Origin: Chromobotia macracanthus
Lineage: Eukaryota > Chordata > Actinopteri > Cypriniformes > Botiidae
DNA length: 64,000 bases
Assembly (NCBI GenBank): GCA_036877525.1
Contig: JAZGTH010000088.1
Location: forward strand, 2,522,501-2,586,500
Reading direction: 5' to 3'
This document shows positions 36,163 to 48,140 of this stretch, piece by piece (position 1 is the first letter of the stretch; each line of letters starts with the position of its first letter). The position numbers and the translations under genes were made by a program. A model generated the notes under the pieces. That model worked only from the letters and a program-made list of their open reading frames with translations, did no database searches and had not been told where the DNA came from.

Positions 36163-37106
36163 AGGGCATCCAAGTGACTTTAAGAGAAACTAACTACATA
36201 TATTATCCAACAATCACCTTTACATACATTTTAAATGCATTAACATGTCCAAATACTCCTTAGAGCCACTGTATGTAAATATAATGTGTACACAGTAGCC
36301 AGATTGTACCTGGTTGTTTTGTATGTGACCTGTCTCAGTATGAAGCACATATTCATCAGGGTGAGGATGTGGTCATGGAACATGTTTTATGGGGAAAATG
36401 ATTTTCACTGTGGCAGTCTTTATCATTAACCTTGGATGACAAATGCATTCATTTTCTACATTAGCTGTGTAATTAATAGCCACTCACAACACTAATGAAG
36501 AAACAAAGACTGCAAATAAATAACATCAGTCAGTTCACTGCACATGCAGGACATCAGTGTTTAAGACCACCACATGTGCTAAAGCAACATCCATACATTT
36601 ATTTCATACAACAACAACTACAGCCACAATGTTAAAAAAACACATTTCCAGTTTTATAATTTGATATTTCAATGTTTAATGTATTACATCAACAAAACAG
36701 CTGAATAGATATAAACAGATAAAGAGAGAGAGAGATTATGAAAGGTTGAGAAGGAAGTCTGAAATTAATTGGAAACTGCTTCTCAATTTTAGGAGGGAAA
36801 GTTTTTTGTTTTATTAAAACATTTATTGGGACCCTCAATTTAAAAGCAGGTTGGTTTAATTAAAGAAGTGCTGAACACATCAGTGCTGAGATGAATCGTG
36901 GCTCAGACTGAATTATTGGGGTCTTGGACAAGAAGAAAATATAAATCAAAAGTTAATTTCTCTGTAATGTTTAGATTGAACTTACGGTTTAGCAATTACA
37001 TTTTGTCTCAATGAAAAGTGAAGAATATTAATGTTTGTGAATTGATTTGGAATATTCCTGAGAAATCTTGATTTCACGTTTGCACCAACTTTGACAAAAG
37101 TGAGGT

Positions 37107-37349
37107 CCTAGCTAACAGTTTTAGGTAAGAACATTTCCCTAATGTTTCCAATAAATTGTAAAATGTAATTCAAACTTTTTAAAGTTCCACTAACAATTTA
37201 ATAATAACATTTTTTGATGTATGATATATAACGTTAAACATGTTTTATGAATGTTACTGAGAAAACTATGAATGGTACTGCAGATTCTGAGAACTTTGTG
37301 AGAACCTTAAGAGAACATTAGCCGAAATTCGGAGAATGTCTCCTGTTAG
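37107..37349 (-). mobile_element. family A element, right end eroded
   Basis: CCTAGCTAACAGTTTTAGG left; GAATGTCTCCTGTTAGATAT right, where GCTGGG is lost. It is the first copy after the 13.8-kb element-free interval. Confidence 0.85.
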
Positions 37350-37384
37350 ATATATATAGTTTAAAGATTCCTGATGGAGAAATA

Positions 37385-37455
37385 TAGATTCTGTATGGTT
37401 GCTAGGCAGTTGCTGTGGTGTTGTTGATGGTTGTTAGAGTGTTGCCAATGTCTGA
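37385..37455 (+). repeat. GGTTGCTAGGCAGTTGCTGTG-type repeat fragment
   Basis: Same motif family as 5268..5400. It sits between two oppositely oriented family A pieces. Confidence 0.6.
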
Positions 37456-37459
37456 TCAG

Positions 37460-37551
37460 TTGGGAGAACGTGTTTTGAACGTTCCCAGAAGTTTTTGTTA
37501 TTGAATGGAAACGTTAGAGAAATGTTCTTACAAAATAAATTGTTAGCTGGG
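37460..37551 (+). mobile_element. family A element, 3' end only
   Basis: TTTTGAACGTTCCCAGAAG, TGGAAACGTTAGAGAAATG and AAATTGTTAGCTGGG. Confidence 0.85.
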
Positions 37552-39390
37552 TTTGTAGCAGTATGTTGTCTTGGTCAACAGAACATATCACCATGAGAAA
37601 CTGTTAAAGCAAACACAAAGCATTAATGTTCTTCAGTAAACCTCTGATATGGTAACTGTACACCAAATAATCAAATCTCCCCTAGAAGCCTCAAGGCTCC
37701 TCCAAACAATGCAAGATTCATGGATGCAGATAAAGGCAGTAATAACAGTTCGTATTAGGGCTGGAGAAGCTTCTACGAGGAGTGTTTAACAAAGATATCC
37801 TCTGAGAGACAGCACACGGAAAGGAATAATTACAACTCAGGGAAACTGCTTTCTGAAGGGAGTTTAGAACAGACCTGATATGTGACACACAAAGCAAGCA
37901 TTTGTCATCACCAATTGTTCATTCGGCAGTCGGCAGATGGTGTAGATCAGAACATGTGGAGGTGTCCCATCTGTTACTAAGGGCACAACCCTTAGAAAAG
38001 CTTTCTGAATGTCTAGGATGGCTGGAAAGATCATTTAGCGATAATAAAGATAATAAACATGTATTTTCTCAACCCCTCAAAATTCAGTGAAGAGATGTTT
38101 TGATTATATTCAGACACAACAAATAAGTTGACATTTAATGACCCTGTGTGTTACGTAATGTCTCTTAACAGAACACATACTGAGAAGATTTCTGATGGAC
38201 TCAACGGTGGTCACTGTAAGATGAAATGTTCTCCAACATGTTTAGCTCTGGATTGTGTCTTTCTGTGGCTACCTGTGATTTTCCAGTGATCCTAAAGACC
38301 TTGATTAGATGCCTTCAGGTGTGTTTGACTGGGAATGGAGCTAAACCCTGGAGGACAGTGGATCTCCAAGACTGAAATGAAATCTTCGAACTAAGGATGA
38401 ACTATAACAAACTTTATATAAAGAAACATTATGTATGAATTCATGTGATTTGAATAATACAGAAGCGTACGGTTACCACCCCTCACCCCACCCCAAACCT
38501 ATTTGTCACGTGGGCAAAAGCAGATGTAAAAACAGATGTATAAATGATGTATGAAAACGTGTAAATAAGATCTGAATAACTTATCCACCAATCTACTAAA
38601 ACGTTAAATCGTTACTAATTTCCATGAGATTGTGTTGGTATATATGTTTACACGCTATTACACTTTTAAATGTAGGATTAAATATAAACTGGTCATGTGC
38701 CAAATCAATATATAATATTAGATTAACAAGGATCTTCTAACACATATAAGTGTCTGTTTATGCTCTTCATTTCAGAACTTCATGACTTTAATCTGATGTC
38801 TTGGACAAGGTTTCATTAACCTCACGTAACATCACAGTTCTGTTAGATCAGTGCACCAGTCGCCCAGCAAATTCGCTTTCTGAATTTGTGCTGGAGTCTT
38901 TACTCATGCACTCTGAAATCTCAAAATGAATCGCACAGCATAGCCGTAAGCTTTACATAATGTTTATGATAATGGGAAAACATGAAAGTGCATTTCATAT
39001 GTACTTAGCAGAAAAGCTGATAACAGCCTGCAAACGGGTGCAAAGAATTAAAAGTGAAGTGGGCAGGACCGATGTTTTCAACTTAAAAAATTTCCCTCAT
39101 GGTTTTACTGCTGTTGTGAAAGGCTTGTGGTGCCTTTTAACTGTGTTCTGAAATGTTAAAATAAGTAAATAAATAACTAAACTGAAATGAGTTTTGTAAA
39201 ACCCAAACAAGACACATACAGGTGTGTTCACACACAGACAAGCACACAATTTTAAACCAAGTCTTATAATCAGAAACTGCTCCACAGCAAAGTATGGTGT
39301 TTTTGTGATGAATTTCCAAACGTCTTACTGTAAAAGAACACATCTTTTTTATAATAATGGACATACATTATTTAAGGACTAGGCCCTGTA
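37552..39390. other. intergenic, nothing recognised
   Basis: No repeat family or credible ORF recognised. The short open frames have no domain signature. Confidence 0.45.
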
Positions 39391-39664
39391 CCCAGCTAAC
39401 ATGGAGAACATTCTCAGAAGGTTCTCTATAAGTTCTCTCAACATTATCAAAAAGTTCTTGCAGTAACATTAGCAGAACATTATTTTGAATGTTATATGTA
39501 TAGATATATATCAAAAACGTTGTTAGTGGAAGGTTTTAAAAAAAATTGAATAAAATGAGTAATGTTAATACAACGTCTAAAAACTTGAACATTCCTAGAT
39601 CCTTCAAAATAACATATTTAACATATTTGTTAATGAATGGAAATGTTAGGGAAACATTCTTAAA
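39391..39664 (+). mobile_element. family A element, 3' end missing
   Basis: CCCAGCTAACATGGAGAAC start and TGGAAATGTTAGGGAAACAT near the right; it stops before the TTGTTAGCTGGG end. Confidence 0.87.
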
Positions 39665-40659
39665 TCAGGCTGTAAAGTAGATGTGCTGTAAATAGACTGT
39701 AATTATATCTGTGAAACTTAACAAGGCCAGAAACTCAGTGAGTATTTATACTGAGACACGTGCTGAAACGCTGAGGCATTTAAAGTTACTTTATCAGGAT
39801 GATTCTGGGTTAGATATTTAAATTCTATGGTGTCCATTCCCACAGAAAATGATTAACATTTTTCTCAGTCATTATTTTAGAAATTTTAGAAACACTGGGG
39901 GCCATAAAAATGAAAAAAATTAAATTGCAGGGTTTCTGATGATTGAGGGATTGTTATTGAAATATGTTTGTTGTCATGAAAATAATGTTACAATGCAAAA
40001 GAAATGGTCTTAAATTGACTTTACAAAATAAATGTATTGCTATTACTTAAAATATATTTTTCATTGAACAATTAAAATTGTTTTTTGTCTTTGATTTTAG
40101 GGTGATGCAAGAGCCTCACTCCCACTGTAAGAGCCTAACTCTGAAAACTTTTATATACTGTTGTATATAAACGGAGACGTTTGATTTAGTATGAGATGTT
40201 TCTGTGCCAGTCAATAGCACTGCACACAGATGAATCCAATGTCTTATTAAAACATTTTCCAAGCTTTTCAGTTAGGCTCATCGGACAATTCAGAGTGTCT
40301 GTACTGGCTCTCTCTCTGTTGATGGTGTATATCTGAGATACTGCTGCAGCTAAAGGTCACTCAGATGCGATACCAGAAACATGTTTGCTGTGCCGGTTTT
40401 AGCTGTCCTCTGCTGAGCAATTATGACCACTGAATTAGCACGACCTGGAAGGTTTGTCTGGGATCATTACCAATTAACCTTTAGTGAAGCCTGGCACAAT
40501 GTTCAAGCATATTCTGTCAGGCAAAACAAAAGGGGACAGTATGGAAAACAGTGTTATAAACTACCCAGAGTCTGACAACACACAATTACCTGCTAATTAT
40601 CGTGAAGCTGGGGTCATCCTCTGAGCTTCCTGCAGTGTCATACAGGTTTGTGTCATAAT

Positions 40660-40865
40660 AAACTAACAGGGTACATTCTCAGAATGTTGGCTAACGTTTT
40701 CTAAAGTTTTGTCAATGTTATCAAGACATTCTTTCAGTAATGTTAGTAGAACTTTTTTAATGTTATATATCATACACATCAAAAAAACGTTATTCTTAAG
40801 TTGTTAGTGGAATGTTTTAAAAAGGTCACAGAACTAAAAAAATGCTTAAATAATGTGTTAAAAGT
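40660..40865 (+). mobile_element. family A element, both ends damaged
   Basis: AACTAACAGGGTACATTCTC to AATGCTTAAATAATG. The terminal CCCAG is replaced and the last third is missing. Confidence 0.83.
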
Positions 40866-41576
40866 GTTAGATGAGAATAAGGGCGGCCACAGTCACATCC
40901 AGAGCCTGAGTGAGTGTTTGTGTGCTTGTTTTGTCTTCAAGCAGTTGTCAGTATCTTTCAAGAGGCATCAGTTGTGAGGAATCGGCCATTACTGTTCTGA
41001 GCAGTGCACCCGTGTGGGTCTGCTAGCTTCTTGAAAGATTGTCAGCATTTCTGTTTGCATTTATTCCCAGGCCAATCAAAGCTTTGCCCCTGGTCGCTCA
41101 CTCATCCACTAGTAAGGGGCATGGACAAAATTATCTCCCACTTCACTGGGAATGGCCTCCTGATTTCATCTGCCCCCCAGAAGCCTGCCCTAGCCCGGGG
41201 TCTGCCCTTGCCCGGCGAAATATATGCCAGCAGGCGTTCAATCATGCATTTTGTGATTTTGAGCACATAATTTTAAAGAAAAGTGCTCATCCCATGTATT
41301 CAGTCCTGTATTGTTTCTGCGACTGTAAAACACAAAAGAAGATCTTAACAAGATTCAGAATGTCTCTGTTTATATGTACAAATTTTGTCAATAAATTGTT
41401 TGCCAAGCTCCAAAAATGACAACAATAATTCCGCTCTTGGAAGATGATTACAGATGATTACAGACCTGTTTTTTTAGTCGTTTGGCAGTAAAATTCACCT
41501 TCTGATTTCATTTTGTGTTTCAATACATCACCTACAAACCTTGATTAATACAGTGAATTTTCATTTTAAGGAAAGT

Positions 41577-41944
41577 CCCAGCTAACAGGGAACTTTCTCA
41601 GAACATTGGCTAATATTTTTCATAAGTTCCCTCAAAGTTCTCAAAAAACACTGTTGCAGTAACGTTAGCAGGAATTTTTTAACAGATATGTTATATATAA
41701 TATAAAATGTGATATTATATATCAAAAACATTATTCTTAAGTTGTCAGTGAAGCCATTTAAAAACGTTACAGCATTAAACAATGTTTGAATAACGTTCTT
41801 ATAATAAAGCAATACCATTAATACAGTGTCTAAAAAACTAGACATTTTGAATGCTCCTTAAACTTCCAAAGTAACATTTAATGTTTTCGTTACTAAACTG
41901 AAACATTACAGAAATGCTCTGACAACCTAAGATTGTTAGCTGGG
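41577..41944 (+). mobile_element. family A element, longest copy, 2-bp duplication GT
   Basis: CCCAGCTAACAGGGAACTTT left and AAGATTGTTAGCTGGG right, GT on both sides, 368 bp. The best single guide to the full-length layout. Confidence 0.95.
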
Positions 41945-43012
41945 GTAGCCCTTGGCCCATTATCTGACACAACAACTCAGACTGAATAAAGATTGAAAAT
42001 CACTAAAGGTCATTTCATGTGATGTTTTCTGCTGTGGATATCATTTGTCCTCTATATTTCCATTATTGACAGTTTAAGACTGGAATTCTGAAATTTCCAT
42101 AGCTGTAAAATTAGCTCTCAAAATCCAAATCCCGTTGCCTGGGAGACTGTCTCCATTATTTCCTTGTCATCTGTAATGGTAGGTGAATTTTTCTTCGTGA
42201 GACCTCCTTATCTGTGTCGATGGTCTAAGCAGATATTTTTGGTTCTTCCTCTGAAGTGAAGCGCATGGCTCAGCCCGCTGAATTATCCGGGGGCTCGAGA
42301 CGCTTCCTGTCTGACAGGTGGGTCAGCGTTCACGCTGGGGCTCTAGTGGGCTATCATTGCTGTGACAGAATGCCAGAGACAGAAGAGAAGACGAAGAGAA
42401 GACAGAGGCACAGAACACAGAGACAACGAAAGACAGGCTCTCTTTCAACAAACTGACAGACCAACACAAAAGTAGCAGTCAGCCCAGAGGCGTTTTTCAG
42501 GGCCAGGGAAAAGATGTATGAAAGGGATTGTCAGCAACAGAGAATGTCATGAAATTTAAAGGGGCCATGTCATACACTTCATATACTTCATATACATCAT
42601 TTTATTTCTTTTTTACCTTCCTTTTTTTACTTCGTTCCTCTTTTTAGTTCTACATGAGCATTTTCTTTCCTATGTTTCAGTCATTTTTGTTTGCTACCGT
42701 ACCTTTAAGACTTGCATTTAAGACATCACAGGCTTGCTATAACACCTGAAGAGAGCTATGCATTCCTCCAGGACGGAGGCACGGTATACAATGTGCACAT
42801 CGCCAATTTTTATTTTGCAGCCAATCACTGATCAGTAAATGCTCATGTGACAAATACCTGTGGAGCAACAGGAAAGCGACATCCTGGTTACGGTGACTGC
42901 CTGTTGAAAAACTACAGAGGACATTAACTAGTTTAGAAATAAGTTTTGAAACATAACCATGGCGTAGCTTCTTAGTTTCATTATATCTTTCACTGTTTGA
43001 GTGTCTGTAACT
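41945..43012. other. intergenic; possible decayed TTAAAGGGGCCATG element end at 42557
   Basis: TTTAAAGGGGCCATGTCATA resembles a miniature-transposon end, but no matching right end was found. Otherwise no recognised feature. Confidence 0.35.
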
Positions 43013-43098
43013 TTTTGCCTCTTTACTGCCATCTCTGTTTGAAACATAAAATTGCAAGTTGCATGAAAATTGGACCTGACAACTCAAATTATAAATGG
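43013..43098 (+). repeat. family C repeat (CTGCCATCTCTGTTTGAAAC), partial
   Basis: Shares GTAACTT, TACTGCCATCTCTGTTTGAA, ACATAAAATTGCA and the CTCAAATTATAAAT end segment with 61755..61911, same orientation. Shorter than that copy. Confidence 0.75.
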
Positions 43099-43758
43099 AA
43101 ACTTACCGTTGTGAATCAGGGTTAGGTAAGGAGAGCGCTTTGAACACTGTCATGTACGTGTTTGAGAACTGATTTTTGTTCATTTTTAATCCAAAAAAAG
43201 TTACAGATTTCAGATTTAACAAATATTTCATCACTTACTATAACAATGTTAACAAAAAGGAAAATGAGTAATGTTCATTCACAATGGAGAGAATAATAGC
43301 TCATAATTCCCTCTCTGTTGCTGTGGTTCATGAACAAACAATTTTCCAACAATTTTCTGTCTTCCACAACAGCTATTTGTTTTTTGTTTTTTTACAAATA
43401 GCTTGTCTTCTGTACAAAGTGGAGCTTAAAATTTCAGCGATTATCTGAAATAGATATTCAATCTTATTTTAGCCAACAAAACATTGCTATAGGCAACAAG
43501 AGTTGCTGTAGCTTCTCGGATTTTGTGTGTGCTGTATTTGTGTCAGCAATGTTCATAAGTCATTGTGAAATGTAGGAATAATGTTATTTATCTATATTGC
43601 GGTATCACACATCCACGCAATGGCTTTTTTTTAAACACCAAATGTTTTAATGTGATCTAGGTCTGTGACTCAACACTTTAATTGCTGGTCTGTTTTCTGC
43701 CTCCCTGCAATATGTCCCTACCAACCTTCAGACCAAACCTACTGCTGTCCCTAAGTAC

Positions 43759-43963
43759 TGATAATAACTAATTTAAGTTGTAAGAATGTTTCCCTAACGT
43801 TCCATGACATAACAAAATGTTACGCTCTTTTGAATGTTCTAAGAAGTTTGAACTTATTGTAAAATATTGTTTTTTAAAACATTACAATAACAACTCAAAA
43901 GTAAGGTTTATGACATGTAACATGTCATGAAAAATGTTTTCAGAACATTCCCTGTTAGCTGGT
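43759..43963 (-). mobile_element. family A element, internally deleted, left end decayed
   Basis: TAATTTAAGTTGTAAGAATG left, CAGAACATTCCCTGTTAGCTGG right. Flanks do not match. Confidence 0.83.
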
Positions 43964-44847
43964 TAGTTGTTTATCTAAGTTTGCTCAGTAGGGTACATCC
44001 AGAGGCAGTTGTGACAGGAGGTGATAGCAATGCTGTTAAAGTAATGTCTTTAATCACAAATAAATCAGATTAATGAGATTAGCACAGCATATATCCAGTA
44101 GAATTCTCTCAAAAAAAGAAACGATTAGCCCGAAACTGATTGTGAGACAATTAACATAATGTTTGTGAAATTTCTCCTCTGCTGTCTACAGAGCTGATGC
44201 CCTTGGATTCAAATTCATTTCAGATAATTATAATGTAGCTCAGACTTTTATTATTTTTCTGACAGCTAAAAGAATTTGTTCCATATATGTTTTCATATTA
44301 CTGATAATTATTAAATGAATGATATTATTACGTTGAGGTTGACATTTATTTGAAATGAAATGGATTAATATAATTTATTTTTTCAAGTATTACAATTGCT
44401 CCTAATGTCTCCTTGATAGGGTCATTTGTAACACTCTGACTGCATATATTAAGTCTGATATGATATGTGGTCTTTCTTATTGTAGGTCTATTACTACTAC
44501 AGTTACTTCGACACACATAAATGTTTCTGTTACAAGGTGGCATGAAGGTTTGTAGTAGTCTGTGAGTTATGAAGGAAGATGTAAAAAATGTCCCCATTTT
44601 CTCATATAAAATACAGAGAGTACTTCGGAAGTTTGTCATTTTTATTACCGTGAAGTGTTGGAGGTAAACATTGGAAGTGTACTGTAGGTCAAGGGCTTGA
44701 ATTGTGTTTTTAAAACAGAGGTTTATGTGTTGTGAACACCATCTATCTAATAACTTTAAAATCACTATATTTACTCATATGTGATTCCCACTTGTAAATG
44801 TAGTTTTGTAGTCTTGGCTCAGTGGTTCTTAGGGCAAAGTGTTTAAT

Positions 44848-44848
<1 letters not shown>
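43964..44848. other. intergenic, nothing recognised
   Basis: AT-rich. A 139-codon frame on the minus strand (44346..44765) shows no domain, signal or family resemblance and is judged chance. Confidence 0.45.

Positions 44849-44894
<46 letters not shown>
44849..44894 (+). repeat. (CT)n microsatellite
   Basis: About 23 perfect CT units, joined directly to a SINE tail. Confidence 0.97.
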
Positions 44895-44897
<3 letters not shown>

Positions 44898-44937
44898 TAA
44901 GTCGCTTTAGGTAAAAGCATCTACTAAATGAATACAT
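44895..44937 (+). mobile_element. SINE tail fragment
   Basis: TTTGTAAGTCGCTTTAGGTA then AAAGCATCTACTAAATGAAT is the teleost SINE 3' tail (usually AAGTCGCTTTGGATAAAAGC). The tRNA head is absent. The CT run lies immediately 5'. Confidence 0.7.
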
Positions 44938-44965
44938 GTATAACTGTAAATATTGTAGGCATATA

Positions 44966-45249
44966 CCAAGCTAACAGGAAACGTTCTCATGTTTGTTAAC
45001 ATTCTTGGAAGCTCTCTCAGAGTTAGTAGAACATTTTGAACATTTTTTAGGAATGTAAGTAATTAATGGAGCATTTAAAAAACATTCCAGAATTTAAAAA
45101 ATGTTTGAATAACGCTCTAATAACCAAGCATTAACATTAATACAACGTCTAAAGATATGTTTGAACATTCCTAGAACTCTCAAAATAACATTTGTAAGAT
45201 TGCTGTTATCTAAAGTAAACGTTCTTACAACATAAAATAGTTAGCTGGG
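44966..45249 (+). mobile_element. family A element, both ends recognisable
   Basis: CCAAGCTAACAGGAAACGTT left, AAAATAGTTAGCTGGG right. Flanks TA and AT do not match, perhaps because of terminal mutation. Confidence 0.88.
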
Positions 45250-45960
45250 ATGAATAGAGCTCAGGTGTGTGAAAGTTTTGGAAATTGCAGGTGTTTTCCT
45301 CACACAAAGCTGTCGCACAGCTTCAAGCTAAAACAACTACAAACAAGATATTCCAAAGTGTTAGATATTATTAGAGATTATTTTATAGCAAATTTACATC
45401 TTTCTAGTCATGTCAAGCTCTGGGCTGTTTTATTGGGTAGATTAATTGTGGGGTGGCTTTTAAATGTTATCGAGGACAAAGGGGATGGGCGAATTGAACT
45501 CAAACAATTTGAGATTCACTGTTCTAGATTAATATGCAAAGATAACTAAGTACACAACTGGTATTTTGATTCCCCTTAAAACTGCTAACACTGGAACTAT
45601 CACAACATGTTGAACATTCGGCTCAACCAATAGCATCCATTCAGACTGTATAACTGACCAATGGCAGATGTGGAACGTGTTCAGGAGGCAGACAAATGGA
45701 AGCAGTTTGATAATGTTAATGGTGCAGAAATTACGCACTTCACCTTTAACCTCTGACGCTCCAGACCAATCGACCGTTCTGCTCCAAACATCCATTAATT
45801 CTGAACACTAACACACCCCATGAATCTTTTGCACACACATTTTATTTTTAGCGCTGCTTCATAAGTTTTATTACACACTATAACAAAACAGAAAGAAAGA
45901 ATAAAAGTTGAGGGATGTCAGGAGACAAAAAACAGACAGCCACCTCAAGGGTTGCTCATC

Positions 45961-46321
45961 CCCAGCTAACAGTTATAGGTTGAAAGAAAGATTTCCCTAA
46001 CATTATCATTAAGTAACAAAAACGTTACAAATTATTTATATATATACTTCTAGGAACGTTCAAAACATCAATTTTTTTAGACTTTTGTATTAACATTATT
46101 GCTCTGTTATACGAACGTTATTCAAACATTTGTTCTGTAATTCTGTAACATTTTTAAATTGTTCTACAAAGTTCTGCTTAAGAGTAACATTGTTGATATG
46201 TGATATATAACGTTAAAAAACATTTAAATAATGTTATTGCCAGATCCCTTTTCATAACTTTGAGAGACATTTTAGAAAGAATGTTTGGCCAACGTTCTAA
46301 AAATGTTTTCTGTTAGCTGGG
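45961..46321 (-). mobile_element. family A element, near full length, 2-bp duplication TC
   Basis: CCCAGCTAACAGTTATAGG left, TTTTCTGTTAGCTGGG right, TC on both sides, 361 bp. The best reverse-orientation copy. Confidence 0.94.
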
Positions 46322-47029
46322 TCAGTGGACAGCAGTTTCACCTCAAAGACAAACATATCTTTCTGTCAGGTCTGTTTATCTTTGTTTCCTCTTTGGGTCT
46401 TTCCACATAGCCTTGTCTCTCTCTCTTTTGCCCGTCTCCTCTGATTCAGATGTCCTTCCTGTGATGATTCTGGCCAAGTGCCTCATTAAGCTGAAATGTT
46501 TCTTGTCAACCTTTGGAAACACACCTCTCATATCAAACCTCTGCCAAAGTTGCTCTCCTCCGTAAAGCACGCGGTGTGCAAAGTGTATTACATTAATCTT
46601 GTACGCTGACTAATATGGCATCACTCCAGCCTGTCATGAGGTTTCATCTCTCTTGCTCTCTCTTCAGTGTGAAAGTATTTGCACCTGTTTAGAAAATGAT
46701 CCCTACTTCGATAAGCACATTCAAAGCTAGTTTTACCAGTTTAAGATCGAAACACTGAGAGTTTGTTTAAGCACAGTCTTTTGAATCTGACTTTTGATTG
46801 TACTGGTGTAAAGTCCACAGAGCTGCCTGTTCTGGCCAGGAGCTGCCCACTTAAACAGGAAGAGACTCATCTAAATGTATAAAGAGATCAATCACATGTT
46901 TTTTGAGTGCTGTTTAGGGGGAGGTTAATCTGAAGTAGTTGATAGCACAATTAAGAGTATGGAAATATTTTTTTTTATAATGATATTTATGTTAATAATA
47001 CATTTTAAAGTGACCATAAAGTGCCATTT
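46322..47029. other. intergenic, nothing recognised
   Basis: Mixed composition, no recognised repeat or credible ORF. Confidence 0.45.
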
Positions 47030-47324
47030 GTTAAAGGCAGGATAGGTGATCTTTTTCAGAAAACAGTCTTTGTTATGCTGGTTGAAACTCTTCACATCCT
47101 GATAGCAATCACTAAGTAAAGTTATGTAAATATTGTAAATATATTTGTATGTTTTCCGTGGAGGGCGCAGGACTATAAAATCTTCCGAATGCAATGATAG
47201 GATGTCCTGCTTGCTGTAAACTATGTATGTTCATGTGTTGGAGGAGGTGTGGCTTTGGAGATCACTCTGAAGGGAGGGTGGGATCTTATGTTTTCTCTTT
47301 GAAATTGCCTACCTTACCTTTAAC
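47030..47324 (-). mobile_element. family B element, both inverted ends present
   Basis: Starts GTTAAAGGCAGGATAGGTGA and ends TTGCCTACCTTACCTTTAAC; the complement of the right end (GTTAAAGGTAAGGTAGGCAA) matches the left end, an imperfect inverted repeat of about 20 bp. Opposite in orientation to the copies at 2373 and 10259. Non-coding. Confidence 0.82.
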
Positions 47325-48026
47325 TATCTTAGTTAACATGAACTATAAATGAAGAATGATTCTACAGAATTTATTAATCGTATGTTTATTTAACTTTTTT
47401 TAACATGCTAACATTCGGTTAGCTTTAGTTAATGCACGTTCTCAAGGGGTTGTGGCAGCAGTAATTCATTAACTGATGGAGAAGAACATTATAAACCAGG
47501 GCTTCATCCAGACATGTGCTGTAGTTCAGCACACTTTTGGCATTTTAAACAGCCAATCAGGCGTCTGGATCACATTGGTGGATTAATGTAATACCGGATC
47601 AGTTCAGAACAGTATACCAGACTGCATCAGTCTGCTTTAGTATTCAGAACCAGCCTGTGAGATGGGAAACTTTACATATTCATTTTTTGGTTGTGCTTGT
47701 GCTGTTACCTGATTGGTAAAGTCCTTTAGTAAATCAAAATAAGTCATTCTCCTTTGAGAGTGTTTCAAGTTTTAGCCTGAGTTCCCCTGCAGAAGTCTGA
47801 TGACAAAAGCATAAACATCTCCTGCAGGGAGGATGAACTGCCTCTTTTAAAATGAAGCCCATAATTGGAGATTGATCTTTTCTGTCACTACATGCAGACA
47901 TGATGAGTGAATTCATCTCTTACTAATGAACTCCTGTTCTCTTCTCACTGCTGTCTTATATCCCAGACCACAGATTACAGAAAAACATGATATTATTATA
48001 TTGATGCACAACTGATTCACTGATTA
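47325..48026. other. intergenic, nothing recognised
   Basis: No repeat family or coding signal recognised. Confidence 0.45.
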
Positions 48027-48140
48027 TCAAATTCTGTCTATCTATCCATCCATCCACCCTATCCATCCATACAGTCTGTCTGTCTGTCCATATCCATCAA
48101 TCCATCCATCTAGTCTGTCTGTCTGCCTGTCTGTCTCACT
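48027..48140 (+). repeat. (CCAT)n/(CTGT)n compound microsatellite
   Basis: Alternating runs of CTAT, CCAT and CTGT units with interruptions. Confidence 0.9.

Noticed and set aside
44346..44765. 139-codon minus-strand frame
   Set aside because: AT-rich, no domain or signal; no sign of constraint visible in one sequence.
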